Shown: positions 18,043-27,156 of the stretch, piece after piece
Layout of the letters: every line of letters begins with the position of its first letter
Numbering within the stretch: position 1 is the first letter of the stretch
Origin: Rhodovulum sulfidophilum
GTDB lineage: Bacteria > Pseudomonadota > Alphaproteobacteria > Rhodobacterales > Rhodobacteraceae
DNA length: 64,000 nt
NCBI GenBank assembly: GCA_003241785.1
Contig: QFPW01000004.1
Coordinates: 1 to 64,000 of the forward strand
Direction of reading: 5' to 3'
Translations under genes and position numbers: made by a program
Notes under the pieces: model-generated
Database searches by the model: none
What the model was told of the DNA's origin: nothing
The model's input: only the letters and a program-made list of their open reading frames with translations

Positions 18043-19518
18043 TCAGGCCTCGTAGCGGTCGCGGATCAGCCGGTCGAGCGCGCGCACGCCCCAGCCGGTG
18101 GCGCCCTTCGGCGCCATGTCGGTTTCCTTGTTCACATAGGCGACGCCGGCGATGTCGAGATGCGCCCAGGGCGTGCCGGGCTCGATGAAGCGCTGCAGGA
18201 ACTGCGCGGCGGTGATCGAGCCGGCCGGGCGCCCGCCCACGTTGGCGATATCGGCGATCCGGCTCTTGATCAGCGCGTCGTAGGCCGGCGCCAGCGGCAT
18301 GCGCCAGGCGCCCTCGCCCTCGACGCCGGCGGCGGCGAGGAAGGCGCCGGCGAAGGCGTCGTCGTTCGAGAACACGCCCGCCTTCTCGTGGCCGAGCGCG
18401 ATGATGATCGCCCCGGTCAGCGTCGCGAGATTGATGATCCCGGTCGGCTTGAAGCGCCGCTGCGCGTACCAGAGCACGTCGGCGAGCACGAGCCTTCCCT
18501 CGGCGTCGGTGTTGATGATCTCGATCGTGTCGCCCTTCATCGAGGTCACGACGTCGCCCGGGCGCGTCGCCTTGCCGTCGGGCATGTTCTCGACGAGGCC
18601 GACGAGGCCCACGACATTGGCCTTGGCCTTGCGCAGCGCCAGTGTCTTCATGACGCCGGAGACGACGCCGGCGCCGCCCATGTCCATCGTCATCTCCTCC
18701 ATGCCCGCCGCGGGCTTGATCGAGATGCCGCCGGTGTCGAAGACGACGCCCTTGCCGACCAGCGCGAAGGGCGCCTCCTCGGCGCCGCCCTTCCACTGCA
18801 TGACGACGACCTTGGACGGGCTCTCCGACCCCTGCCCGACCGCGAGCAGCGTGCGCATGCCCAGGGCCTCGAGCTCGGGCTCCTCGAGCACCTCGACCTC
18901 GACCCCGAGTTCGCGGAGCTCGACCAGCCGGTTCGCGAATTCGGTGGTGGTGAGGACGTTGGCGGGCTCGCTCGTGAGGTCGCGGGTGAGGAAGACGCCC
19001 GCGATCTGCGCGGCGTAAGGGGCGAAGGCCGCCTCGACCGCGGCGGGGTCCTTGACGAGGAAGGTCACCGAGTCGTTGGGCTTCGGCGCGTCCTCCTCGA
19101 CCTTGCGGTAGGTGGTGAAGGCATAGGCGCGGAGCCCGAGGCCGAGCGCCACCTCGGCGGCGAGGGGCAGCGCGCCCGCGAGCACGCTGAGCGCGGCCGA
19201 GCCGTTGAAGCCCGCGATCGCGGCGCCGGCGGCGCGCGCCTCGGCCGCCGTCGCCTTGCGCGGCAGCTTCACGACGATGAGCGACTCGGCGGCGAGCCCG
19301 GCGGGGAAGGCCAGCGCGTGCGCCGAGCCCGATTTGGCCTTGGCGAAGGCCTGCGAGGCGACGAGCCGGCCGATCGCGCCCTTCGCGAGCCGGTCGACCT
19401 TGCGGGTCAGGGGCGAAAGCGTGCCCGTCTCGTCGGCGAACACGACCAGCCGGCCAGCGATCGCCGCGATATCGGCTTGATCGGCCTCGGTGAAGGCGGT
19501 TTGCAGTGGCGCGGTCAC
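18043..19518 (-). CDS. pepA: Leucyl aminopeptidase (M17)
   Basis: 491-residue two-metal cytosolic aminopeptidase. The N-terminal macro-like domain is followed by the catalytic domain with VGKGVVFDTGGISIKP, MDMGGAGVV and the signature NTDAEGRLVLAD, which contain the metal-binding and catalytic Lys/Arg residues. I place the start at GTG 19518 because CGGAGA lies 6-7 nt upstream; a TTG at 19551 would add 11 residues and has no ribosome site. It is followed by holC and diverges from lptF, the same arrangement as in enterobacteria. Confidence 0.95.
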   Translation of the reverse strand: MTAPLQTAFTEADQADIAAIAGRLVVFADETGTLSPLTRKVDRLAKGAIGRLVASQAFAKAKSGSAHALAFPAGLAAESLIVVKLPRKATAAEARAAGAAIAGFNGSAALSVLAGALPLAAEVALGLGLRAYAFTTYRKVEEDAPKPNDSVTFLVKDPAAVEAAFAPYAAQIAGVFLTRDLTSEPANVLTTTEFANRLVELRELGVEVEVLEEPELEALGMRTLLAVGQGSESPSKVVVMQWKGGAEEAPFALVGKGVVFDTGGISIKPAAGMEEMTMDMGGAGVVSGVMKTLALRKAKANVVGLVGLVENMPDGKATRPGDVVTSMKGDTIEIINTDAEGRLVLADVLWYAQRRFKPTGIINLATLTGAIIIALGHEKAGVFSNDDAFAGAFLAAAGVEGEGAWRMPLAPAYDALIKSRIADIANVGGRPAGSITAAQFLQRFIEPGTPWAHLDIAGVAYVNKETDMAPKGATGWGVRALDRLIRDRYEA

Positions 19519-19610
19519 GGCGGTCTCCGTAAGTTGCAGTCCGATCGCCAAGGACTAGCGGCTTTCTCGGCCGAAGACCAGCGACGCCCAAACGATGCGA
19601 CGAGGACCCC

Positions 19611-20756
19611 TTGAGGCGACTGGACAGCTACATCCTCGGCCAGCTGATCGGCGCGCTCGGCTTCTTCGTGCTCGTCTTCACCGGCGTGGTCTGGCTCACC
19701 CAGGCGGTGCGCCTGATCGACACGGTGATCGCGAGCGGCCAGAGCGGCATGGTCTTTCTCACCTTCTCGGCGCTCGTCATGCCGCAGGTGCTCGTCATCG
19801 TGCTGCCGCTCTCGGGCATCGGCGCGGCGCTGTTCGCGATCAACAAGCTCTATGGCGAGAGCGAGCTCGTCGTGATGATGGCGGCCGGCCTCGGCCCGCT
19901 CGGCCTGATGCGCCCCGTGGCCATCTTCGGGGCGCTGGTCGGCGCGGTGATGCTCGGGGTGCTCGTGTTCCTCGTGCCCGCCGCCGGCACCGCCCTCGCC
20001 GACCGCACCCAGGCGATCCGCTCCGACGTCGCCAAGGCGCTGATCGTCGAGCGGCAGTTCCTGCATCCGATGCCCGGCGTCACGCTCTTCATCGCGGACA
20101 CGAGCCGCGCGGGCGAGATGGCCGGGATCTTCCTCAACGACCAGCGCGAGTTCGAGCGGCCGGTCACCTATTCCGCCGAGCACGCGCTGCTCGTCCGCGA
20201 GGGGATGGAGGCGCGGCTCGTCATGCGCGACGGCGTGGCGCTGACGCTGAACGAGCGCAGCCAGCAGATCAACACGGTGAAATTCGACCAGTTCGTCTTC
20301 GACCTCAGCGATCTCCTGCGCGAGCAGAGCGAGCGCACGCCCCGGCCCTCGGAATACTGGGTGCTCGACCTGCTGCGGCCGAGCGAGGAGATGCTGTCGC
20401 GCGGCCGCTATACCGAGGGCGACTATGTCGCCGAGGGCCATTACAAGCTCACGCTGCCGCTGCTCGCGATGATCTATCCGATGGTGGCGCTGGTCACGAT
20501 CCTCGCCGGCGGCTACCGCCGCAGCGGCTTCGGGCGCCGGGTGATCGTCGCGATCGGCGTCGCCGTGGTGCTGCAGGTGCTGACCTTCACCACCCGCTCG
20601 CACGTGCAGTCGCAGGCCGCGAGCTGGCCCGTCATGTACCTGCCGATCCTGCTCGGCGCGCTCTATGTCTTCGTCCTGACGCGCCGGCTGTCCGGGCCCC
20701 GGCGCCGCCGCGGGCCGGCGCCCGGCGCGGCCGGCCCGCAGGGGAGCCCGGCATGA
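19611..20756 (+). CDS. lptF: LPS export ABC permease LptF
   Basis: 381-residue inner-membrane permease of the LptB2FGC lipopolysaccharide extractor. It begins MRRLDSYILGQLIGALGFFVLVF and has three N-terminal membrane segments, a large periplasmic beta-jellyroll region (about 125-280) and three C-terminal segments (ALVTILAGGYRRSGFGRR). ELVVMMAAGLGP is the family's coupling-helix region. The start is TTG at 19611 with GAGGA 4-5 nt upstream. It overlaps lptG by ATGA. The C-terminus is Pro/Arg-rich. The ATPase LptB is not in this window. Confidence 0.94.
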   Translation: MRRLDSYILGQLIGALGFFVLVFTGVVWLTQAVRLIDTVIASGQSGMVFLTFSALVMPQVLVIVLPLSGIGAALFAINKLYGESELVVMMAAGLGPLGLMRPVAIFGALVGAVMLGVLVFLVPAAGTALADRTQAIRSDVAKALIVERQFLHPMPGVTLFIADTSRAGEMAGIFLNDQREFERPVTYSAEHALLVREGMEARLVMRDGVALTLNERSQQINTVKFDQFVFDLSDLLREQSERTPRPSEYWVLDLLRPSEEMLSRGRYTEGDYVAEGHYKLTLPLLAMIYPMVALVTILAGGYRRSGFGRRVIVAIGVAVVLQVLTFTTRSHVQSQAASWPVMYLPILLGALYVFVLTRRLSGPRRRRGPAPGAAGPQGSPA

Positions 20757-21850
20757 CGCTCTGGCGCTACGTGCTGCGCGGCTTCCTGCGCTCGGTCCTC
20801 GCGGTCTTCCTGGTGATCGCGCTCGTCATCCTGCTTTTCGGCGGCGTCGAGAACCTGCGGCGGTTCGCGGATTCCCCCGCCTCGGCCGGCGACGTCATCT
20901 CGATCACGCTGCTCGAGGCGCCGGAGACGCTCTACCAGGTCTTCCCGCTCGTGCTGATGCTCGGGAGCCTCGTCACCTTCCTGCGCTTCGCGCGCACCAG
21001 CGAGCTCGTGGTGATGCGCGCCTCCGGCGTCTCGGCGCTGCGCCTCGTCCGGGTGCCGGTGGTGGCGGCGGTGGTGATCGGCATCGGGTTCGTCGCCTTC
21101 GTCAATCCCTTCGTCGCGGCGACGATCAAGCGCGGCCTCGTGGTCGAGGACGAGTTCCGCGCCGGGGGCGGCAGCCAGATGTCCTTCTCGGCGGAGGGCG
21201 TCTGGCTGCGCCAGGCCGACGAGCCGAACGGCCAGACGGTGATCCAGGCGGCGCGCTCGAACGCGGACGGCACCATCCTGAGCCGGGTGCGGATGTACCG
21301 TTTCGACGCCGACGGCACGATCTACTCGCGCATCGACGCGCTCGCCGCGCGGCTGATGCCGGGGGAATGGCAGCTCGAGCAGGCGACGCAATGGGACCTC
21401 GACCCCGAGGGCCGATTCGAGCGGGTCGCGGCGGGCGGCCGGATCACCCTGCCGACCACGCTGACCTCGGCGCAGATCCTCGACAGCTTCTCGCCGCCGG
21501 AGGTCGTGGGCTTCTGGCATCTCGGCGCCTTCATCGCGACGATGGAGGAATCGGGCTTCTCGGGCCTGCGCCACCGGCTGTTCCTGCAAAGCGAGCTCGC
21601 GAAGCCCGCGCTCTTCGCCGCGATGGTGCTGATCGGCGCGGCCTTCGCGCTCCGGCCGAGCCGCTTCGGCCAGACCGGGGTGATGATCGTGCTCGCGGTT
21701 CTGGCGGGTTTCGCGCTCTATTTCCTCAAGAACTTCGCGGAATCGCTCGGCGCGGGCGGGCAGATCCCGATCATGGCGGCGGCCTGGACGCCGCCGATCG
21801 CGGCCATCCTGCTCGCACTGGGCTTGCTGTTGCACCTCGAAGATGGCTAA
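20753..21850 (+). CDS. lptG: LPS export ABC permease LptG
   Basis: 365-residue partner of LptF in lipopolysaccharide export. It opens with MTLWRYVLRGFLRSVLAVFLV. The coupling motif is ELVVMRASGVSALRL, a large periplasmic domain follows (about 125-265), and three C-terminal membrane helices include ALRPSRFGQTGVMIV. Start overlaps the lptF stop (ATGA at 20753), and its end overlaps the lptD frame by 8 nt. Length and topology match the family. Confidence 0.94.
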   Translation: MTLWRYVLRGFLRSVLAVFLVIALVILLFGGVENLRRFADSPASAGDVISITLLEAPETLYQVFPLVLMLGSLVTFLRFARTSELVVMRASGVSALRLVRVPVVAAVVIGIGFVAFVNPFVAATIKRGLVVEDEFRAGGGSQMSFSAEGVWLRQADEPNGQTVIQAARSNADGTILSRVRMYRFDADGTIYSRIDALAARLMPGEWQLEQATQWDLDPEGRFERVAAGGRITLPTTLTSAQILDSFSPPEVVGFWHLGAFIATMEESGFSGLRHRLFLQSELAKPALFAAMVLIGAAFALRPSRFGQTGVMIVLAVLAGFALYFLKNFAESLGAGGQIPIMAAAWTPPIAAILLALGLLLHLEDG

Positions 21851-24146
21851 GCAACTCCTCGGGATGCCTAAGGCATTGCGAAACTTCATGACTCCGGAGC
21901 GGATCGGCGGGCCTGGCCCGGCCGGGGCGCCGCCGGGGCGGCGCGGAGGGCGAGTGGCGCGGCGCGGACTTATCCTTGCGATCGGCCTCGCGCTCGGCGC
22001 GGCCGGATCGGGCGCGGAGGCGCAGGCACCCGCCGCCCCCGCGACGGCGACGACGGCGCTGCCGGCGACCCTGATCGCCGACAGCGTGACCTATGATCGC
22101 GAGAGCCGCCTCCTGACCGCGACGGGCGACGTGCAGGTGCTCTACCAGGGCCGGGTCCTGAAGGCGCGCGCCATCGTCTACGACCAGGCGGCGGGCGAGA
22201 TCCGCGCCACCGGGCCGATCACGCTCACCGATCCCGAGCGCGGCGTGCTGCTCGCCGGCGACGCGGCGCTGACGCCCGATATCCGCGACGGGCTGGTCGA
22301 GAGCGCCCAGGTGCTGATCGGCGACCAGCTGCAGATCGCCGCCGCCGAGGCGCGGCGCAGCGGGGGGCGCTACACGACGCTCTACCGCACGGTGGCGAGC
22401 TCCTGCGAGATCTGCGCCGGATCCTCGACCCCGACCTGGTCGCTGCGCGCCTCGCGCGTCACCCAGGACGCCGAGGCGAAGCGGATCTATTTCGAGAACG
22501 CGACGCTGCAGCTCTTCGGCGTGCCGGTCGCCTGGCTGCCCCGGATGAGCGTGCCGGATCCCGCGGTCGGCCGCGCGAGCGGCGTGCTGGTGCCGGTGGC
22601 GCAGCATTCGGACATCTACGGCTTCGGCGTGAAGGTGCCCTATTACCGCGTGTTCGGCCCGTCGACCGACGGGACCGTGACGCCCTTCCTGACCACCACG
22701 GGCGCCAAGCTGCTCGAGGGCGAGTTCCGGCAGCGGTTCGACAACGGCGGCTACGACTTCAACGGCGTGGTCGCCTTCGACGACGGGCTGGGCGGCGAGT
22801 TCGGCCGCGGCGCGGCCTTCGCCACCGGGGCCTTCGCGCTCGACGATTTCGGCCTCGGGGCCGGTTTCACCACCGACTTCGACCTCGCGGTCGCGAGCGA
22901 CGACGCCTTCCTGCAGCAGTTCGACTATTCCGACGCCGACCTGCTGACGAGCTACGCCCGCGTCACGCGCACCCGGCCGTTCGATTTCTTCGAGCTCGGC
23001 TCCGTCGCCTTCCAGAGCCTGCGCGAGGATCAGGCGAGCAGCACGCTGCCGGTCATCCCGCTCGACTTCGCCTATCGCAACCTGACGCGGCCGGAGGTGC
23101 TCGGCGGCCAGCTCGGCACCTCGGTCCAGGGGCTGAGCGTGCTGCGCGCCGACGGCCAGGACGTGCTCCGCCTCGGCGGCGACGTCGACTGGCGCCGGTC
23201 CTGGACGCTCCCGAACGGCATCCTCGCGAGCGCGGGCGCCCTCGCCGATTTCGACGCCTATCGCGCCTGGGACGATCCCGACCAGCCCGACCAGGCGATG
23301 TACCGCGCCGAGCCCAACGTGAACATCGAGCTGCGCTGGCCCTTCGCGCGCAGCACGGCGACCGCGACCGGCGTCGTGGCGCATGTGATCGAGCCGGTCG
23401 CCCAGGTGATCTATTCCGACACGATCGGCGACTCGAACGTGCCCAACAACGACTCGACCCTCGTCGAGTTCGACACGACCAATCTCTTCTCGATCAACCG
23501 CTTCCCGGGCGAGGACCGCGTCGAGACCGGGCTGCGCGCCAACATCGGCGTGTCCTACACCCGCTACGACCCGGCGGGCTGGTCGCTCGGCGCCACGGTC
23601 GGCCAGGTCATCCGCGCGCAGCCCGACGAGGAGTTCTACGAAAGCACCGGCCTCGCGGGCAAGACCTCGGACGTGGTCGCGGCGCTCAGGCTCGACATCG
23701 GCGCCGAGCTCAGCCTGATCGACCGGGCGCTCTTCGACACCGACCTCGAATTCAACCGCAACGAATTCTCGATGATCTACGCCGGCGAGACCGGCGGGCT
23801 GCGCGCCTCCTATGTCTATCTCGCCGAGGCCGACAATCCCTATTACGGCCCGCAGCCCGAGACGAACGAGTTCGGGATCGACGCGCGCTACCGGGTGCTG
23901 CCCAACTGGGAGGTGCGCGGCCTCTGGCGCTACGACGCGGTGACGAACGAGAACCTGCGCGCCGGCGGCGGCATCACCTACGGCAACGATTGCGCGGAAT
24001 TCGACCTTTCGATCTCGCGCCGCTACACGTCATCCACTAATGTGCCGGCCTCGACCTCGATCGGCTTCAGCGTGCGGCTGGCGGGGCTCGGGGGCGAGAA
24101 CGAGACGGAATGGCCGGCGCGCGCCTGCGCCGCCTGGCCGAGTTGA
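21843..24146 (+). CDS. lptD: LPS-assembly outer membrane protein LptD
   Basis: 767-residue outer-membrane translocon that inserts lipopolysaccharide into the outer leaflet. After a signal segment (GLILAIGLALGAAGSGAEAQA, about 43-62) comes the periplasmic OstA/jellyroll domain with LIADSVTYDRESRLLTATGD and VLYQGRVLKARAIVYD. The rest is the long beta-barrel, ending SISRRYTSSTNVPASTSIGF. Cysteines in SSCEIC and near NDCAEF and ARACAAW are candidates for the disulfides needed for function. The start could be ATG 21843, 21864 or 21888; 21843 overlaps lptG and is kept for that reason. Followed by surA, as in many Gram-negatives. Confidence 0.93.
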   Translation: MAKQLLGMPKALRNFMTPERIGGPGPAGAPPGRRGGRVARRGLILAIGLALGAAGSGAEAQAPAAPATATTALPATLIADSVTYDRESRLLTATGDVQVLYQGRVLKARAIVYDQAAGEIRATGPITLTDPERGVLLAGDAALTPDIRDGLVESAQVLIGDQLQIAAAEARRSGGRYTTLYRTVASSCEICAGSSTPTWSLRASRVTQDAEAKRIYFENATLQLFGVPVAWLPRMSVPDPAVGRASGVLVPVAQHSDIYGFGVKVPYYRVFGPSTDGTVTPFLTTTGAKLLEGEFRQRFDNGGYDFNGVVAFDDGLGGEFGRGAAFATGAFALDDFGLGAGFTTDFDLAVASDDAFLQQFDYSDADLLTSYARVTRTRPFDFFELGSVAFQSLREDQASSTLPVIPLDFAYRNLTRPEVLGGQLGTSVQGLSVLRADGQDVLRLGGDVDWRRSWTLPNGILASAGALADFDAYRAWDDPDQPDQAMYRAEPNVNIELRWPFARSTATATGVVAHVIEPVAQVIYSDTIGDSNVPNNDSTLVEFDTTNLFSINRFPGEDRVETGLRANIGVSYTRYDPAGWSLGATVGQVIRAQPDEEFYESTGLAGKTSDVVAALRLDIGAELSLIDRALFDTDLEFNRNEFSMIYAGETGGLRASYVYLAEADNPYYGPQPETNEFGIDARYRVLPNWEVRGLWRYDAVTNENLRAGGGITYGNDCAEFDLSISRRYTSSTNVPASTSIGFSVRLAGLGGENETEWPARACAAWPS

Positions 24147-24171
24147 CGGGACTGGGAAGGGACGGACCGAC

Positions 24172-25110
24172 GTGCGGATCAAGGCAACGATTTTCGCGGC
24201 GATGCTGATCGGCGCCGCTGGCCTCCTGCCCGGCGCGGCCGGGGCCGCGAACAATCCCTACGCGCCGGCGCTGCTCGTCAACCAGGGCGTGATCACCACC
24301 TATGACATCGAGCAGCGCACGCTGCTCATAGACGCGCTCGGCGGCACCGGCGACCTGCGCAAGATCGCGATCCAGCAGCTGACCGAGGACCGCGTCAAGG
24401 TCCAGGCGGCGAAGGCGATGGGGATCGAGCTGCCCGAGGGGGCGATCGACACCGGCATCGAGGAATTCGCCCGCCAGCGCGGCCTGACCCGCGAGGACGT
24501 CGACCAGGTGCTCGACGCCCGCGGCATCGACCTGCAGACCATGAACGATTTCGTCGAGGCCGGCATCATGTGGCGCGAGGTGCTGGTGCAGCGCTTCCGC
24601 GGCCGCGCGACCCCGAGCGAGGAGGAGATCGACCAGGCGCTGGCGGTGCAGGCACGGCAGCCGCGCGAGATGGTGCGCATGGCCGAGCTCGCGATCCCCT
24701 TCGCCGAGCGGGGCGAGCCCGAGACCGTGGCCCTCGCCGACCAGCTCTACCGCCAGCTGTCGCGCGGCGGCGATTTCGGCGCCGCTGCGCGGGAATACAG
24801 CCGCGCCGCGACCGGTCCCGAGGGCGGCGCGCTGCCGCCGCTGGCGATCGACCAGGTGCCGCCCGCGGTGCGCAACCAGGTCGCGCTGATGCGGCCGGGC
24901 CAGGTCACGCGCCCGACCCCGGTCGCGGGCGGGCTCGCGATCATCAAGCTCATCTCGGTCTATGACGAGCCGCCGGGCACGCCGCCGGACCCGGCCGATC
25001 CCGAGGTGCGCGACGCGCTGCGCCAGAAGCTCTTTTCCGACCGGATCAACAGCTTCGGCCAGGGCTATCTCCAGGAACTGCTCAGCGACGCGCTGATCGT
25101 CGAGAAATGA
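24172..25110 (+). CDS. surA: SurA-like periplasmic peptidyl-prolyl isomerase
   Basis: 312-residue exported chaperone/parvulin for outer-membrane proteins. The signal peptide ends near LLPGAAGAANN. An N-terminal SurA-type helical domain follows (ALLVNQGVITTYDIEQRTLL), then a single parvulin-like domain (about 165-265; GGDFGAAAREYSRAATGPEGG). E. coli SurA has two parvulin domains, so this is the shorter alphaproteobacterial form. GTG at 24172 is chosen because it directly precedes the signal peptide. Its stop overlaps pdxA (ATGA). Its place after lptD, a known SurA client, supports the role. Confidence 0.88.
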   Translation: MRIKATIFAAMLIGAAGLLPGAAGAANNPYAPALLVNQGVITTYDIEQRTLLIDALGGTGDLRKIAIQQLTEDRVKVQAAKAMGIELPEGAIDTGIEEFARQRGLTREDVDQVLDARGIDLQTMNDFVEAGIMWREVLVQRFRGRATPSEEEIDQALAVQARQPREMVRMAELAIPFAERGEPETVALADQLYRQLSRGGDFGAAAREYSRAATGPEGGALPPLAIDQVPPAVRNQVALMRPGQVTRPTPVAGGLAIIKLISVYDEPPGTPPDPADPEVRDALRQKLFSDRINSFGQGYLQELLSDALIVEK

Positions 25111-26096
25111 GCCCGCCCGTCGTTCTGACCCAGGGCGATCCGTCCGGGATCGGCGGCGAGATCGCCCTCAAGGCCTGGGCGCAGCTCGCGGGCGAGATCG
25201 ACTTCTTCCTGCTCGGCGACCCCGATTTCATGACCGAGACCGGCCGCCGGCTCGGGCTGCCGGCGCGGCCGATCCAGGAACCGGCCGAGGCCGCCTCGGT
25301 GATCGGCGAGGCGCTGCCGATCCTGCCGCATCCGCTCGCCACGCCGGCGCGGCCGGGCACGCCCGACCCCGCGAACGCCGCCGCGACGATCGAGATCATC
25401 GCCCGCGCGGTCGATCTCGCCCGCGCCGGCGACGCGCTCGCGATCTGCACCAACCCGATCAACAAGAAGGCGCTGAAGGACGGGGCGGGTTTCGTCTTTC
25501 CCGGCCATACCGAGTTTCTCGCCAGCCTCTGCGGCGCGCCGCTGCCGGTGATGATGCTCGCCGCCCCGATGCTGCGCGTGGTGCCGGTGACGATCCACAT
25601 GGCCCTCGCCGAGGTGCCCCGGGCGCTGACCCCCGAGCTGCTCGAGGAGACGCTGCGCGTCACCCACGCGGCGCTCCGCCGCGACTTCGGCGTCGCCGAG
25701 CCCCGGATCGCGGTGGCGGGGCTCAACCCGCACGCCGGCGAGGGCGGCGCGATGGGCGCCGAGGAGATCACGCTGATCACCCCGGTGCTCGAGAAGCTCC
25801 GCGCCGAGGGGATGGAGATCGGCGGCCCGCGCTCGGCCGACACGCTGTTCCACGCCGCGGCCCGGGCGAATTACGACGTCGCGGTCTGCATGTACCACGA
25901 CCAGGCGCTGATCCCCCTGAAGACGCTCGACTTCGACGGCGGCGTCAACGTGACGCTCGGGCTCGACTTCGTGCGCACCTCGCCCGACCACGGCACCGCC
26001 TATGACATCGCGGGCCAGAACCGCGCCAATGCGTCGAGCCTGATCGCCGCGCTGCGCCTCGCGCGGCGGATGGGGCTGACGCGGGCGGCGGCATGA
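25107..26096 (+). CDS. pdxA: 4-hydroxythreonine-4-phosphate dehydrogenase
   Basis: 329-residue NAD-dependent enzyme of the DXP-dependent pyridoxal phosphate pathway. Family blocks: TQGDPSGIGGEIALKAW at the start, TNPINKKALK, FPGHTEFLA with the metal-binding His, NPHAGEGGAMG, MYHDQALIPLKTL and the RTSPDHGTAYDIAG block near the C-terminus. It overlaps surA upstream and rsmA downstream by ATGA. The surA-pdxA-rsmA order is conserved from enterobacteria. Confidence 0.96.
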   Translation: MSPPVVLTQGDPSGIGGEIALKAWAQLAGEIDFFLLGDPDFMTETGRRLGLPARPIQEPAEAASVIGEALPILPHPLATPARPGTPDPANAAATIEIIARAVDLARAGDALAICTNPINKKALKDGAGFVFPGHTEFLASLCGAPLPVMMLAAPMLRVVPVTIHMALAEVPRALTPELLEETLRVTHAALRRDFGVAEPRIAVAGLNPHAGEGGAMGAEEITLITPVLEKLRAEGMEIGGPRSADTLFHAAARANYDVAVCMYHDQALIPLKTLDFDGGVNVTLGLDFVRTSPDHGTAYDIAGQNRANASSLIAALRLARRMGLTRAAA

Positions 26097-26944
26097 CGGA
26101 CACGCTCGACGCGTTGCCGCCGCTGCGCGAGGTGATCGCCGCGCACGGGCTGTCGGCGAAGAAGGCGCTGGGGCAGAACTTCCTGCTCGACCTCAACCTC
26201 ACCGGCAAGATCGCCCGGCAGGCGGGCGACCTCGCCGCCTGCGACGTGCTCGAGATCGGCCCCGGCCCCGGCGGCCTCACCCGCGCGCTGCTGGCCGAGG
26301 GCGCGCGCCACGTCGTGGCGATCGAGCGCGATCCGCGCTGCCTGCCCGCGCTCGCGGAGATCGCCGGGGCCGCGCCCGGGCGGCTGACGGTGCTCCCCGG
26401 CGACGCGCTGGCGATCGACCCGGGCCAGTATCTGACGCCGCCGGTCCGGATCGTCGCCAACCTGCCCTACAACGTCGGGACCGAGCTGCTGGTGCGCTGG
26501 CTGACGCCGCCGGACTGGCCGCCGTTCTGGTCGAGCCTCACGCTCATGTTCCAGCGCGAGGTGGCGGAGCGGATCGTGGCGGCGCCGGGGTCCAAGGCCT
26601 ACGGCCGGCTCTCGATCCTCGCGCAATGGCGCACCACGCCGCGCATCACCTTCGACCTGCCGCCCCGCGCCTTCACCCCGCCGCCGAAGGTCACGAGCGC
26701 GGTGGTGCATTTCGCCCGGCTCGACGCGCCGCGCTACCCGGCCGACGCCGCCGTGCTGTCGCGCGTCGTCGCGCTCGCCTTCGGCCAGCGGCGCAAGATG
26801 CTGCGCGCGAGCCTGCGCGGCCTCGGCCCCGAGGCCGAGAACCTGCTGCGCGCCGCGGGCATCGCGCCCACCGAGCGCGCCGAGCAGGTGTCGCTCGAAG
26901 CCTTCTGCGCACTGGCGCGCGCCGTGGCCGCGGCCGGCCGCTGA
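26093..26944 (+). CDS. rsmA: 16S rRNA dimethyladenosine transferase
   Basis: 283-residue KsgA methyltransferase that dimethylates A1518 and A1519 of 16S rRNA. KKALGQNFLLD opens the conserved region; EIGPGPGGLTRALL is the SAM-binding loop; RIVANLPYNVGTELL carries the NLPY catalytic motif; FTPPPKVTSAVV follows. Starts inside the pdxA stop (ATGA). A strong hairpin 12 nt after the stop ends the lptF-to-rsmA run. Also called ksgA. Confidence 0.96.
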   Translation: MTDTLDALPPLREVIAAHGLSAKKALGQNFLLDLNLTGKIARQAGDLAACDVLEIGPGPGGLTRALLAEGARHVVAIERDPRCLPALAEIAGAAPGRLTVLPGDALAIDPGQYLTPPVRIVANLPYNVGTELLVRWLTPPDWPPFWSSLTLMFQREVAERIVAAPGSKAYGRLSILAQWRTTPRITFDLPPRAFTPPPKVTSAVVHFARLDAPRYPADAAVLSRVVALAFGQRRKMLRASLRGLGPEAENLLRAAGIAPTERAEQVSLEAFCALARAVAAAGR

Positions 26945-26956
26945 GGCTCCGGGACG

Positions 26957-26992
26957 CGAAACGCCGCCGGCCCGGGGGCTGGCGGCGTTTCG
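26957..26992 (+). terminator. Terminator after rsmA
   Basis: A 12-bp perfect stem CGAAACGCCGCC/GGCGGCGTTTCG (26957-26968 with 26981-26992) encloses a 12-nt GC-rich loop that can pair further. The descending arm ends in GTTTCG; no longer U-tract. Best terminator for the envelope operon. Confidence 0.7.
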
Positions 26993-27053
26993 TGATCCGC
27001 GGGGCGGATCTTGCATCATCTTCAGGTAGTTGCCGCGCTTCTCAAGCTCCACC

Positions 27054-27134
27054 GCCCCGGGCTTGACCCGGGGCCTCGGGTCCGATCGGCGGCCGCCCGG
27101 AGATGGCGTCGAGGCCCCGGATCATGTCCGGGGC
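27054..27134. repeat. Family A dispersed palindromic repeat, copy 2
   Basis: 81-bp element between rsmA and the convergent DUF4167 gene. The left palindrome is CCCCGGGCTTGACCCGGGG with GGCCTCGG tag; the right one is CCCCGGATCATGTCCGGGG, preceded by GTCGAGG. Same layout as the copies at 17430, 30244, 44391 and 53565. Confidence 0.8.
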
Positions 27135-27156
27135 GACGCGCGTCAACCCCGTCGGC

